64,000 nucleotides of DNA from Luteolibacter flavescens (GTDB lineage: Bacteria > Verrucomicrobiota > Verrucomicrobiia > Verrucomicrobiales > Akkermansiaceae), in contig NZ_JAPDDS010000003.1 of assembly GCF_025950085.1 (NCBI RefSeq), positions 372,001-436,000 on the forward strand. The letters run 5' to 3'. The translations under genes were made by a program, and so were the position numbers. This document shows, in pieces, positions 8,580 to 16,973 of this stretch; within the stretch, counting starts at the first letter, position 1; every line of letters begins with the position of its first letter. Below the pieces are notes generated by a model that worked only from the letters and a program-made list of their open reading frames with translations, ran no database searches and had not been told where the DNA came from.

Positions 8580-9083
8580 ATGAAAAAGTTCATCATCGTC
8601 TCCAGCCTGGCTGTCTGGACCGCCTTCGTCGCCTACACTTCCTCACGGCAGGCCGAGTCCGAGCCCTCTGCTCCTGCCGGAGAGAGCGCAAAGCCCGCGA
8701 AGTCCCCGCAGAAGGTATCGCAGCGCGAAAGCGGGAGCCGCCGTGCAACCGCCACCGCGACTTCTGATCCGAAGCGACTTGCGACCGCACGCGAGACCAT
8801 CGAGGCGGCCGCCGTTCGCTACGAGCCCTCCGCCGTGAGGGACATCCGCCCGTGGCTGCTCGACAGCGACCCGGAGATCCGCCAGCTCGCCCGCGACGGC
8901 ATGGTGATGCTCGGCGAGGCCGATGCGATCCCCTTCCTGCGCGATGCGGCGAGCCGCCTGACCGATTCCGCCGAGGTCGCCTCATTGCACGAGGCTGCCG
9001 ACCTGCTCTCGCTGCCCGCGTGGTCCGACTCCGAGGAAGCCCGCCGGGTGATGGCCGAGATCGTGGCGGACGGTAATCTCTGA
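8580..9083 (+). CDS. Exported small protein with a HEAT-like region
   Basis: This 167-residue protein starts with a signal or anchor sequence (MKKFIIVSSLAVWTAFVAYT), followed by a Ser/Ala/Lys/Glu-rich linker (residues 25-75) and a helical C-terminal part. There, the SAVRDIRPWLLDSDPEIRQ and MVMLGEADAIPFLRDAAS segments look like one or two HEAT-type helical repeats. It probably works as a periplasmic scaffold, but no partner is apparent. It follows a terminator, so it has its own promoter. A 12-base palindrome (9091-9102) lies just after its stop. Confidence 0.8.
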   Translation: MKKFIIVSSLAVWTAFVAYTSSRQAESEPSAPAGESAKPAKSPQKVSQRESGSRRATATATSDPKRLATARETIEAAAVRYEPSAVRDIRPWLLDSDPEIRQLARDGMVMLGEADAIPFLRDAASRLTDSAEVASLHEAADLLSLPAWSDSEEARRVMAEIVADGNL

Positions 9084-9192
9084 GCCCCCTACGCGATCGC
9101 GTGATGTCGGAGGGGTAATTTTCGGGCAGGATCCGGGGTGGTCCAACGGTGATCCCCGTCGCCGCGACCTTCCCCCTTATCCCCCCGTTCCG

Positions 9193-9396
9193 ATGACCCT
9201 CGAACAGAGAATCGCCCAGGCGGCGCGTGCCGTCCTGTGCTCCGGCCCCGTGCCCGAACTTGTTCCCGTCCTTGCCGCCCGGCGTCCTGCCACGGCCAGC
9301 CTTGAGACCCAGCCGCATGCCCGTCACCGGCTGATCCTGGAATCCGGCGGTCTCCCGGTCGTCCCGCCATCCGCGAGACGCGAGCTCTGGATCTGA
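9193..9396 (+). CDS. Microprotein with C-terminal PSARRELWI, copy 1
   Basis: This 67-residue protein has no known domain, no signal peptide and no membrane segment. It starts with MTLEQRIAQAARAVL and ends with PSARRELWI. The next gene (9582) has the same plan: a similar start with a shared RI and an alanine-rich helix, and the same end pattern PxARxE[LV]WI. Shared ends with a divergent middle argue that both are real genes, related by duplication. An intrinsic terminator follows 18 bases after the stop. Function is unknown; the fixed C-terminal WI could be a binding or degradation tag or a modification site, which is inference. Confidence 0.65.
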   Translation: MTLEQRIAQAARAVLCSGPVPELVPVLAARRPATASLETQPHARHRLILESGGLPVVPPSARRELWI

Positions 9397-9414
9397 AGTT
9401 GCCCATCGGGCACG

Positions 9415-9451
9415 GCCCCGCCCGGGATTTCCTGACGGCGGGGCTATTCTT
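9415..9451 (+). terminator. Probable intrinsic terminator after microprotein copy 1
   Basis: GCCCCGCC (9415-9422) pairs perfectly with GGCGGGGC (9437-9444) across a 14-base loop and is followed by TATTCTTT. The weak T-run makes it a less certain terminator, but its position between two small genes supports it. Confidence 0.6.
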
Positions 9452-9581
9452 TCCAAGGGAGAGATAGGGGCAAACCACGCCCTACATGATCACGGAATGT
9501 TAGCATGTCCGAATTTCGTAATGATGTGCCTGTTCCCCATCAGGAACATCCCAGCGGAATCCCCAACCCAGTCTCTCCCCC

Positions 9582-9797
9582 ATGAGCACCCAGGAAAGAA
9601 TCACCGAATTGGCCATCGCCGCCCTTCGCTCGGCCCCCAAGGCCGTGACCCCGCGGCCAGCGACCTTCATGCTGCCCTTTGAAAAGCCGCAGTCCGTCGC
9701 CATCGCCAACGGGGTGAATGATGCGCGCTTCGAAAAGTCGGCCGGAGCCGCCTACCAGACGAACTGGCCCTTCGCGCGCCAGGAAGTCTGGATCTGA
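9582..9797 (+). CDS. Microprotein with C-terminal PFARQEVWI, copy 2
   Basis: This 71-residue protein is the second of the pair. It starts with MSTQERITELAIAALRSAP and ends with WPFARQEVWI; between them is a Pro/Ala/Asn-rich stretch with no known domain. Against copy 1, identities cluster in the first 18 and last 10 residues. It converges on the MntR gene, with only 12 bases between stop codons. No modification enzyme, transporter or immunity gene is next to either copy, so a RiPP precursor is possible but unsupported. Confidence 0.7.
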   Translation: MSTQERITELAIAALRSAPKAVTPRPATFMLPFEKPQSVAIANGVNDARFEKSAGAAYQTNWPFARQEVWI

Positions 9798-9809
9798 ACT
9801 ACTGAGTTT

Positions 9810-10253
9810 TCAGCCGCGGATTTCCCGGCTCTTTGCACGGGCTTCCTCCAGCAGGCCGGGCCGCGACTCCAGCAGGTCCGCCATGGCGCGGATGACCGCG
9901 AGCGTGGGCCGGGAGACGTGATGCTCCATGCCCTCCACGTCGCGGTAGATCGTTTCCTCATCGATGCCGAAGAGGCGGAGGAAGCGCGTCAGCGTCTCGT
10001 GGCGGTCGATGATGGCCTTGGCAATGCGGTGGCCCTCCTCGGTGAGGACGGTGCCGCGGTATTTCTCGTGCTTCACCAGCCCCTCGGTGTCCAGGCGGCG
10101 CAGCATGTTGGTCACGCTGGCCTGGGAGATGCCGAGGTTCTTCGAGATGTCCACCGCGCGGGCATAGCCCTTCGACTCGATCAGATGCAGGATCTGCTCG
10201 AGGTAGTCGTCCATGGCGACGGAGCCGCTGGTGCGCTGGGATCTCGCGGGCAC
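9810..10253 (-). CDS. mntR: MntR-type manganese-responsive transcriptional regulator (DtxR family)
   Basis: The protein is close in length (147 residues, or 134 from the ATG at 10214) to Bacillus MntR (142). The order is a winged helix with SQASVTNMLRRLDTEGLV and HEKYRGTVLTEEG, then a dimer domain. All six metal ligands of Bacillus subtilis MntR are in place: Asp and Glu in DDYLEQ (D8, E11), the His of RHETLTRF (H77), and Glu, Glu and His of VEGMEHHVS (E99, E102, H103). It should repress manganese uptake when the metal is plentiful. No transporter gene is nearby. The GTG at 10253 gives a family-like N-terminal extension; ATG 10214 is the alternative. Confidence 0.93.
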   Translation of the reverse strand: MPARSQRTSGSVAMDDYLEQILHLIESKGYARAVDISKNLGISQASVTNMLRRLDTEGLVKHEKYRGTVLTEEGHRIAKAIIDRHETLTRFLRLFGIDEETIYRDVEGMEHHVSRPTLAVIRAMADLLESRPGLLEEARAKSREIRG

Positions 10254-10316
10254 GACCGGAGATCAAAGGCACCGGGGGAAAAGTGACAAGGGCATTTCCA
10301 GCCCGCATCCACCGGC

Positions 10317-11972
10317 CTACCACTCCAGCTCCAGCAAGGTGACGCCCTGGCGCGGCAGCGTGAGCATCACTGCGGAGAGACTTTCCTCCTCGATGAAGCG
10401 GGGCTTTTCCTCCACCTCGGCGAGCTTGCAGGCCTGCTCCAGCGTCGCGATCTGCTCCGCGGTCGGCTGTTGCGGGGAGCCCATCGCCTGCCACGCGGTG
10501 AAGGCATTCGAGTGGGTCTCGTCGATCAGGTAGCGCTTCACCTTTGGCAAGCCCTTCGGCGCGCCGACCAGATCGATGCGCACCTCGGCGTCCGGCCCGC
10601 GCAGGTCATCGTCGTGATAATGCCACGCCATCACCGTGATCTTCTTCCCATCCATGGCGGCCAACGCGGAAACGTCTGGCTTTCCCCGCACGCCGGAGCG
10701 CAGCAGGTCCGGCAGCGACACGGCGTGGTCGCTGGCGACGGGCAGGCGCAGGCCGTCCATCTTCGAGAACATGCGGAAGACATTCAGCACCGGCTTGTCG
10801 ATGCCATTGGTGGCGAGCGAACGGAAGCCGGCGAAATACGGCTGGTCCTCGAACTCGAAGGCCCAGGTCAGCGCGCCTTCCAGATTCACGCCATGCTTGT
10901 CCGCCAGATCCAGCTTCCGCGGGAAACTCGCCGCCGTGTAGCTGGAATACATCGTGCCATTCCGATACGCGAGCTGCGGCCCCTGGCATGCCGCGCAGCC
11001 CTCGGGATCCGACTCGCCGATGACGATCGGCGTGTCCTTCATCTCGGGATAGCGGGCGATGACCGCGAAGGCACCGTCGATGTCGCGGAGCTGGTTCGCG
11101 ATGCCCATCTGCACCCGTCCGTCGATGTGGCGAGGCTGGCCCTTCGCATGGAAAGAGAGGAAGTCCGTGGGAGTGCCGGTTTCTCCCGTGGCGAGGTTTT
11201 TCCCCTTCACGCAGTGCTCGATGAAGCTCTTCAGGAAATCCCCGCCCGCACCGCCGGCCAGGTCCGGACCGCCGACCTTTGCCCCCGGGATGGCCCGGCG
11301 AACGCCACGGACCGCGTGATCGTGGAGCTTGAAGAATTCCTCACGCGAGCCGCGCCAGTAGCCGATGTTCGGTTCGTTCCACGTCTGCCAGTACCACTTC
11401 AGCACCTCATCCTTGCCGTATTTTTCCAGTGAGTGCTTGGCCCATTGATAGACGAGCTCTTCCCACTTCGCCCAGTCCTTCGGCGGGTAGGCCCAGCCGG
11501 TGTAGATGTCGTCATACTTCGCCGCCGGGGTCCAGTGATGGCGGTAGGGCTCGGGCTTCACCGACATGGCCTGCGGCATGAAGCCGATCTGCACGTAGGG
11601 CCGGACGCCATTCTTCAGGTAGCTGTCGAAGATGCGATCGACGATGGTCCAGTCATAGACCGGATTTCCCTGCGCGTCCTCCGTGTAGGCGTTCGTGGAG
11701 CCCCACTTCAGCGCGGGCGTGCCATCGCCGGTGACAAGCATGCTGTGCGCGCGGAAGAAGACCTCCTTCGGCTTCATCGAGCCGAGATGACCCAGCAACT
11801 CATCGCCGTGCTTCATGTAGGCGTAGTTCGGCTCGTCCGCGCCGAAGAACCGCCAGATCGGCTTCAGCTCCTTGCCCGGCCGCGCGGCGTCCACCGTGAT
11901 GGTGACGGGAAACGACTCCGCCGAAGCGAGCGCCGCCGAGAAAAGGAGGAGGGAAATGGGTTTCAGGGTCAT
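10317..11972 (-). CDS. Secreted GH39-type glycoside hydrolase (beta-xylosidase-like)
   Basis: The 551-residue protein has a signal peptide (KPISLLLFSAALASA) and a (beta/alpha)8 domain with the GH-A acid/base motif WNEPN near residue 200. The nucleophile candidate is the Glu in VIGESDPEG near 330, at the expected end of strand 7. The C-terminus forms a beta-rich accessory domain. These features fit GH39/GH-A enzymes acting on xylosides or related plant or algal glycosides; the exact sugar is not predictable. I chose ATG 11972, right before the signal peptide, over an in-frame start ten codons upstream. It is divergent from marC. Confidence 0.82.
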   Translation of the reverse strand: MTLKPISLLLFSAALASAESFPVTITVDAARPGKELKPIWRFFGADEPNYAYMKHGDELLGHLGSMKPKEVFFRAHSMLVTGDGTPALKWGSTNAYTEDAQGNPVYDWTIVDRIFDSYLKNGVRPYVQIGFMPQAMSVKPEPYRHHWTPAAKYDDIYTGWAYPPKDWAKWEELVYQWAKHSLEKYGKDEVLKWYWQTWNEPNIGYWRGSREEFFKLHDHAVRGVRRAIPGAKVGGPDLAGGAGGDFLKSFIEHCVKGKNLATGETGTPTDFLSFHAKGQPRHIDGRVQMGIANQLRDIDGAFAVIARYPEMKDTPIVIGESDPEGCAACQGPQLAYRNGTMYSSYTAASFPRKLDLADKHGVNLEGALTWAFEFEDQPYFAGFRSLATNGIDKPVLNVFRMFSKMDGLRLPVASDHAVSLPDLLRSGVRGKPDVSALAAMDGKKITVMAWHYHDDDLRGPDAEVRIDLVGAPKGLPKVKRYLIDETHSNAFTAWQAMGSPQQPTAEQIATLEQACKLAEVEEKPRFIEEESLSAVMLTLPRQGVTLLELEW

Positions 11973-12062
11973 CCTCGCAAGCGTGGCGGCTGGCGGAAAC
12001 ACCTGCCATCATGATTCCGACATCTCCGGCGGGGAAAAGATGCAACTCCCCCGCCGGGAAAA

Positions 12063-12128
12063 GTGGCCCCGGCTTCCAGCCGGCAGCCCCTCATGACATC
12101 GAGACCTCCGGCTGGAAGCCGGGGCCAC
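12063..12128. repeat. Long perfect inverted repeat between GH39 and marC
   Basis: A 21-base perfect inverted repeat: arms 12063-12083 and 12108-12128 around a 24-base loop, built on GGCTTCCAGCC. No T-run follows, so it is not a classic terminator. The motif looks like a dispersed intergenic palindrome of REP type; whether it recurs elsewhere in the genome cannot be seen here. Confidence 0.85.
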
Positions 12129-12182
12129 GGTAAACATGGGTCCGGGATTGGCAGGCGCGGCGTCGCACGCTCAGATCGCCCG

Positions 12183-12776
12183 GTGAATCTGCTCGCCCTC
12201 GCCGTCACCCTTTTCCTCGTGCTCGATCCCTTCGGCAATGCGGCAATCTTCCACTCCATCCTTTCGAAAATCCCGGAGGAGCGCCGCCGCACGGTGCTGT
12301 TGCGCGAGCTGCTCTTCGCGCTGGCGATCCTGCTCGGCTTCCTTTTCATCGGAAAGCACCTGCTCGGCTTCCTCGGGCTGCGGCCTGCCACGCTGAGCAT
12401 CTCCGGCGGCATCCTGCTCTTCCTCATCGCCCTCGGCATGGTCTTCCCCACGCGATCAATCCTCGGCGAGACCGGAGACGAGGAGCCATTCATCGTCCCG
12501 CTGGCCGTGCCGCTGATGGCTGGCCCGTCGAGCATTGCCCTCATCCTGCTGACCGCATCGAAATACCCCGCGGCCATCGGCTCGATCGCTCTGGCGGTGA
12601 GCGGTGCGTGGCTGGTTTCCGCGGTGATCCTCCTCTTCTCCCCTGCCATCCTGAAGCTGCTGGGCACCAAGGGCACACGGGCGCTGGAGCGGCTGATGGG
12701 CCTGCTGCTCATCATGGTGGCGGTCCAAATGTTCCTCGACGGCGTGGCCACCTACAGCGCATCCTACGCGAAGTGA
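12183..12776 (+). CDS. MarC-family integral membrane protein
   Basis: This 197-residue protein has six predicted membrane helices and the MarC (UPF0056) signatures: FLVLDPFGNAAIFHSIL near the start, ISGGILLFLIALGMVFP, and VPLAVPLMAGPSSIALILL in the middle with the family PLxxxGP-like element. The family's biochemical role is unsettled; an old link to multiple antibiotic resistance in E. coli has been questioned. I chose GTG 12183, which begins the first helix; a longer frame would run through the inverted repeat upstream. Its stop overlaps the acylphosphatase start by four bases, so the two are probably co-translated. Confidence 0.9.
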   Translation: MNLLALAVTLFLVLDPFGNAAIFHSILSKIPEERRRTVLLRELLFALAILLGFLFIGKHLLGFLGLRPATLSISGGILLFLIALGMVFPTRSILGETGDEEPFIVPLAVPLMAGPSSIALILLTASKYPAAIGSIALAVSGAWLVSAVILLFSPAILKLLGTKGTRALERLMGLLLIMVAVQMFLDGVATYSASYAK

Positions 12777-13048
12777 TTGCCCGCCGTGTGATATTCGAGG
12801 GCCGCGTCCAGGGCGTCGGCTTCCGCTACACCACCAAGGACCTGGCCAAAGGCTTCGAGGTCTGCGGCACGGTGAAGAATTTGCCCGACGGCACCGTGGA
12901 GCTGGAGGTGATGGGCGAGCGCGAGGAGGTGGAAGCCTTCATCAACGAGATCGCCGAGGAAAGCCCGCTGGCCCACAACATCAAGGGCATGCACGTGAAG
13001 AACATCCCGCCGCTCGACGGCGTGAAGGGATTCACGATCGAGCGATAG
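12773..13048 (+). CDS. acyP: Acylphosphatase
   Basis: At 91 residues this is the usual acylphosphatase size. Both catalytic residues are present: Arg in GRVQGVGFRYTT near residue 19 and Asn in GTVKNLPDGTVELE near 37. The enzyme hydrolyses carboxyl-phosphate bonds such as those of acetyl phosphate or 1,3-bisphosphoglycerate in the cytoplasm. The GTG start at 12773 overlaps the marC stop (GTGA arrangement), indicating coupled translation. Confidence 0.95.
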   Translation: MIARRVIFEGRVQGVGFRYTTKDLAKGFEVCGTVKNLPDGTVELEVMGEREEVEAFINEIAEESPLAHNIKGMHVKNIPPLDGVKGFTIER

Positions 13049-13154
13049 CCGATTGCCGTTAAGTGGAGCCCGGACTGCTATGGCATCGGCACCGGGAGAC
13101 GGGCGGATGACGATGAACCGTCACGCGAAATGAGCGCAGAAAAGCAGGAAGAAG

Positions 13155-14669
13155 TCACTTCTTGCTCAATAGCTTCCTGATAAGCTCCGCGTGCTCCTCT
13201 GCTACCACAACCTTGTCAGGATAGACCCAGATTTTGAATTCCTCAGTTTCTTCTTCACCTTCTGATTGGAGGTAGATGATCCAGTCATTCTTGCTGTGGC
13301 AGAGAACATCCTGGATATCCGCGATCACTCGCGGAAGCGAATCGAGTGACTTCTCGCTCGTCACCTGCACGTCGCGCCACCGGCATTCGACCTGCCATCG
13401 GTGGAAGTAATAATCCTCGTCTTCTTGAAGCCACTTGTCGAACGCGGCTTTGAGCTTCTCGTCGAGCCAATCGACTTCGGAACCCAGCATGTTCGAATTG
13501 CCCTCGGGATTCCAGGTGCCATGGGGCGCTTGATGGTCGAGCGCCTCAAAGGCTTTCTGGTCCAGAACCTCGAGCTTCTGTGATGGGGCGTGACGCGGAG
13601 TTGCCAAGTGGAAGTCCTCGTCCCAAGAGCCGAGCTTTTTCCGAAAAGGCGCCAGCGCGGCAGGTTCCACGCCCGCACATCTCACGGTGACATCGCGAAG
13701 TCTCGGAATCGCCACGAGCGGTTCCAGATCGAGAGTCGAAGAGTCCGAAACGATCCAGATCGATTTCAAGCCGGCAAGGCCTCCAAGTGGCTTGAGATCC
13801 CTGACCTCCGACGTGGTGATGATGTGCAAGTGGGTCAAGGCTCGAAGCCCCGCCAAAGGCTCCAGCGAATCGAAGTCCCCATCAACAGAGAGATTCCGCA
13901 GCGAAGGAAACCTCTCCACGCCTGCCAGGCTTTTCGATCTGATGCCCGACAAGGAAGACAGCTTCGGCATCAGTGGAAGAAGGCGAAGAGAATCCGCCGG
14001 CTCCGCTTCGATAGACCAGACATGGAGTTCCACAAGATCGGGCAGCGACTCAACCCTGCCAAGCGTCGGCAATTGATCCGCCGAGATCGTCAACTGCTTG
14101 AGCGACGGCAGTTTTGCGAGAACCGAGAAATCCTCGATGGGATTCCTTGCGATATCCAATTCTTCCAACTTGGAGCAACCGACCAATGGAGAAAGATCGC
14201 GGAGAGGATTTTCCTTAAGAAGCAGTCGCCGGAGTTCCTTGAATCCAGCAAGCGCCGAAATGTCCGAGATCTCATTTTCACCCAGTGAGAGACCTTCCAC
14301 CTGATTGAAAAAGCGAAGCGCCCCGATGTCCCTGACAGGACGCACGGCATTCACCCGCTGAAGGCTCAGCCAATCCCTTTTCTCCAGAAGCGCTGATGCT
14401 GGAGCAACATGCTTCTGGTTGAATTTCGGCTGGTAGTTCTCTTTGCGGCGTTCGTCGGTGAGCTTGATGGATTCGCGCCAGTAGCTCTTATCGAACTCCC
14501 AACGCACATTATCGATCAGCTTTTCGATGGTATAGATCTGCTCATCGGTCAGATCCGGCTTTGAGGCGTGGTCGGCGAAGGTCTCGGCAGTCATCGGCTC
14601 GGCACAAATGGGAATGGCGCTCATTGCTCCGCAAAGCAGGATCCACTGAAGCATGGGGCGTTTTGCCAT
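13155..14669 (-). CDS. Secreted leucine-rich-repeat protein
   Basis: The 504-residue protein has a signal peptide ending near ICAEP, an alpha-helical cap (about 30-95) and an array of roughly 22-residue leucine-rich repeats from about 105 to 330, for example ISALAGFKELRRLLLKENPL and FSVLAKLPSLKQLTIS. The spacing matches the bacterial internalin-type LxxLxxLxxLxL repeat. The C-terminal 170 residues form a mixed alpha/beta domain I do not recognise, rich in Asp, Glu and Trp. Its base composition is visibly lower in GC than its neighbours. Binding of an extracellular partner is inferred from the LRR fold. Confidence 0.85.
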   Translation of the reverse strand: MAKRPMLQWILLCGAMSAIPICAEPMTAETFADHASKPDLTDEQIYTIEKLIDNVRWEFDKSYWRESIKLTDERRKENYQPKFNQKHVAPASALLEKRDWLSLQRVNAVRPVRDIGALRFFNQVEGLSLGENEISDISALAGFKELRRLLLKENPLRDLSPLVGCSKLEELDIARNPIEDFSVLAKLPSLKQLTISADQLPTLGRVESLPDLVELHVWSIEAEPADSLRLLPLMPKLSSLSGIRSKSLAGVERFPSLRNLSVDGDFDSLEPLAGLRALTHLHIITTSEVRDLKPLGGLAGLKSIWIVSDSSTLDLEPLVAIPRLRDVTVRCAGVEPAALAPFRKKLGSWDEDFHLATPRHAPSQKLEVLDQKAFEALDHQAPHGTWNPEGNSNMLGSEVDWLDEKLKAAFDKWLQEDEDYYFHRWQVECRWRDVQVTSEKSLDSLPRVIADIQDVLCHSKNDWIIYLQSEGEEETEEFKIWVYPDKVVVAEEHAELIRKLLSKK

Positions 14670-14799
14670 TCGTGCACTTGATCTAACATGTTTGGTTTCG
14701 CCCGGCTATCAGGAACAGCTACCTCGCGTGACCGGGTTTGGAAACGAGCGATGAGGCTTTACGCCCGATACATGCCCCCGGAAATTGGCGGCTCGAACC

Positions 14800-15330
14800 A
14801 TGGATACCACCATCACTCTCCCTGTCCGCCGTCCCCAGGTCTGCATCCTCGGCAGTGCCGAGCCGGGGTCGGAAGCATTTGCCCTGGCCGCTGCGGCGGG
14901 TGCCCTTCTCGCGAAACTCGGCATCACCGTAGTCAGCGGTTGCGGCAGCCCGGCGACACGCGTCGCCGCGGAGAATGCCCTCGCTGCCGGTGGCACGGTC
15001 GTGAGCATTGTCCCGTCGGACGATATCAATCTCGAAGGATGGCCGTGCTCGGTGCTCATCCCCTGCGGGATGGGTGATGCCCGGAATCTCCTCATGGCCT
15101 TGGCCGGGAATGCCTGCCTGGTCATCGGCGGCCGCGCCGGGACGATCTCCGAGGTGTGCCTCGCGTGGCTTCACCACCGCCCGCTACTGCCACTCACCGG
15201 TCACGGCGGGTGGTCGGATCAATTGGAAAGCAATCCACCGGACGAGCGCGGCAACTCACCCATCCTGCCGTGGGACTCGATCGAGAAACTGGAGCAGCGA
15301 CTCCGCGAGCTGGGATTGTTGACGGAGTGA
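14800..15330 (+). CDS. TIGR00725/LOG-like Rossmann-fold protein (SLOG family)
   Basis: This 176-residue protein opens with PQVCILGSAEPGS, then TVVSGCGSPATRVAAENALA and GMGDARNLLMALAGNACLVIGGRAGTISEV in separate stretches. The last part matches the PGGxGTxxE-like nucleotide-sugar site of LOG/YgdH proteins in the altered form typical of the TIGR00725 subgroup. LOG enzymes release cytokinins from nucleotides; many bacterial members act on nucleotide 5'-monophosphates, and this subgroup is not well studied. I prefer ATG 14800 to a TTG five codons upstream. Confidence 0.85.
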   Translation: MDTTITLPVRRPQVCILGSAEPGSEAFALAAAAGALLAKLGITVVSGCGSPATRVAAENALAAGGTVVSIVPSDDINLEGWPCSVLIPCGMGDARNLLMALAGNACLVIGGRAGTISEVCLAWLHHRPLLPLTGHGGWSDQLESNPPDERGNSPILPWDSIEKLEQRLRELGLLTE

Positions 15331-15349
15331 TGGCTGAGAGCTTATCCCC

Positions 15350-15670
15350 TCAGCCAATCGGACTCCCGCACGACTCTCCCACCCACTTGATATATTCCGG
15401 CAGTCCCGCCTTCACCGGCAGGGAGATGATTTCCGGTACCTCGTAGGGGTGGAGTTCGCGGATGGCGGCTTCGAGGTCGGGGTAGCGGGTGGTCTTGATG
15501 ACGGCGAGGACTTCGGTAGCGCGCTCGATCTTGCCGTCCCAGCGATAGATGGACTCGGTGCCGGGCAGGAGATTGACGCAGGCAGCCACTTGCCTTTCCA
15601 CCAGAGCCGCGCCAATCTGTCGCGCCTGATCGAGATCGGGGAAGGTGCAGAGGACGACCACGGGTTCCAT
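15350..15670 (-). CDS. cutA: Divalent-cation tolerance protein CutA
   Basis: This 106-residue protein has the CutA1 signatures VVVLCTFPDLDQARQIGAAL, VAACVNLLPG, a YRWDGKI stretch, and LHPYEVPEIISLPVKAG near the C-terminus. CutA forms a very stable ferredoxin-like trimer linked to copper and other divalent-metal tolerance. It converges on the LOG-like gene with only 19 bases between the stop codons and stands alone on its strand. Confidence 0.97.
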   Translation of the reverse strand: MEPVVVLCTFPDLDQARQIGAALVERQVAACVNLLPGTESIYRWDGKIERATEVLAVIKTTRYPDLEAAIRELHPYEVPEIISLPVKAGLPEYIKWVGESCGSPIG

Positions 15671-15702
15671 GTGCCTTTCCTAATCGAGCATCGGGAAAAA
15701 TG

Positions 15703-15729
15703 AACCGCCAAGACGCCAAGGACGCGAAG
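15703..15729. repeat. Short 9-base tandem-like repeat in a gene-free stretch
   Basis: Three imperfect nine-base units with the core CGCCAAGRA lie between cutA and the histidine kinase gene (CCGCCAAGA, CGCCAAGGA, CGCGAAG). Such runs are common in intergenic DNA of several phyla and have no known coding role. Confidence 0.55.
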
Positions 15730-15794
15730 ATTCCGATCTCCAACTCGGAACTTGGCGCGCTCGGCAGCCTGGCAGCGAACCTCTCTATCCAACC

Positions 15795-16967
15795 TTGAAG
15801 CCCGGATTCCTCGACAAATTGCTCGCCCGCATCGACCGGATCGACCCGGCCGAGGCCCGGCAGCTATTGGACCGGCTGGTCCGGGAAAAGGGCTTCCTTG
15901 AGCAGGTCTTCGAGGCACTGCACGAGGGCGTGATCGTGCTGGATGAGGACGGGGAGATCTCCTTCATCAATGGCGCGGCGTGCCGGTTCTTCGGCATCGA
16001 TGCGGAAGAGGCACCCGGCATGAGGGTCACGGCCTGCATCCCGGGGCTGGAGTGGAAGTCGCTGGCGAAACCCGGCACCTCGGTCTCGCGGGACCTGGAG
16101 ATCTTCTACCCGGAAAACCGCTTCCTGAATTTCTACCTGTCCCCCATTCAATCCGGCGAGGGCTCGGCCACCGTCGGCTGGGTGATGCTGGTGCGCGACC
16201 TGACCACTACCCGGCAGGAGGCGGAGCAGACGCTGGAAAGCGAGCGGCTGAATGCCCTCACCCTGCTCGCCGCCGGGGTGGCGCACGAGATCGGAAATCC
16301 GCTGAACTCGCTGGACATCCACCTGCAACTGATGGCGCGGAAGCTGAAGAAGCTGCCACCTGGCGACCGCCAGCCGCTGGAGGAAAACCTCTCCACCGCG
16401 CGCCGTGAGATCCAGCGGCTCGATACCATCCTCCGCCAGTTCCTCCAGGCCATCCGCCCGACCACGCCACATCGCGAGCGCTGCGACCTGACCCAGGTGG
16501 TGCGCGATGCCGTGAAGCTGCTGGAGCCCGAGCTGGAGTCCCGCCACGTGACTGTGGAGCTGGACATGGACGATGATTTCCCCGCGCTGGAGCTGGATGC
16601 CGGGCAATTCCAGCAGGTCTTCTACAATCTGCTGCGCAATGCCTATCAGGCGATGGCGGGGAAGGACGGCGTGATCCGGATCTCGGCGCACGCGAATGAA
16701 TTCGAGGCTACCCTATCCATTGAGGACAATGGCAGCGGCATCCCGCCGGAGCAGATGGGCTCGCTCTTCGAGCCCTACCGCACGACGAAGCAATCCGGCA
16801 CGGGCCTAGGCCTGCTCATCGTCCGCCGCGTCGTCCGCGAGCATGGCGGCGAGATCGAAATCCAGAGCGAACCCGGCGCCGGCACCCGCATCCTCATCCA
16901 CCTCCCACGCGGCCCGCGGCCGGTGAGGCTGCTGGAACCGCCGGTGAGCATCATCGACATCGACTGA
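15795..16967 (+). CDS. PAS-domain sensor histidine kinase (NtrB-like)
   Basis: The 390-residue cytosolic kinase has a PAS domain (about residues 40-140) with HEGVIVLDEDGEISFINGAA. The dimerisation/phosphoacceptor segment is GVAHEIGNPLNSLDIHL with His164. The HATPase domain has N box FYNLLRNAYQAM, G1 DNGSGIPPEQMG and G2 SGTGLGLLIV. It starts at TTG 15795 because no ATG lies near the first helix. It is the first gene of an operon with the small membrane protein and the sigma-54 regulator, its probable partner. The input signal is unknown. Confidence 0.93.
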   Translation: MKPGFLDKLLARIDRIDPAEARQLLDRLVREKGFLEQVFEALHEGVIVLDEDGEISFINGAACRFFGIDAEEAPGMRVTACIPGLEWKSLAKPGTSVSRDLEIFYPENRFLNFYLSPIQSGEGSATVGWVMLVRDLTTTRQEAEQTLESERLNALTLLAAGVAHEIGNPLNSLDIHLQLMARKLKKLPPGDRQPLEENLSTARREIQRLDTILRQFLQAIRPTTPHRERCDLTQVVRDAVKLLEPELESRHVTVELDMDDDFPALELDAGQFQQVFYNLLRNAYQAMAGKDGVIRISAHANEFEATLSIEDNGSGIPPEQMGSLFEPYRTTKQSGTGLGLLIVRRVVREHGGEIEIQSEPGAGTRILIHLPRGPRPVRLLEPPVSIIDID

Positions 16968-16973
16968 ATTACC

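Noticed and set aside
9086-9120. CCCCT...AGGGG structure with a 12-base palindrome after 9083 as a terminator
   Set aside because: Only a five-base outer stem and a broken T-run; the ACGCGATCGCGT palindrome alone is too common in GC-rich DNA to call.
9193-9797. RiPP precursor interpretation of the two microproteins
   Set aside because: No radical-SAM, YcaO, lanthipeptide or transporter gene lies nearby and the cores lack typical modifiable runs; kept only as a remote possibility.
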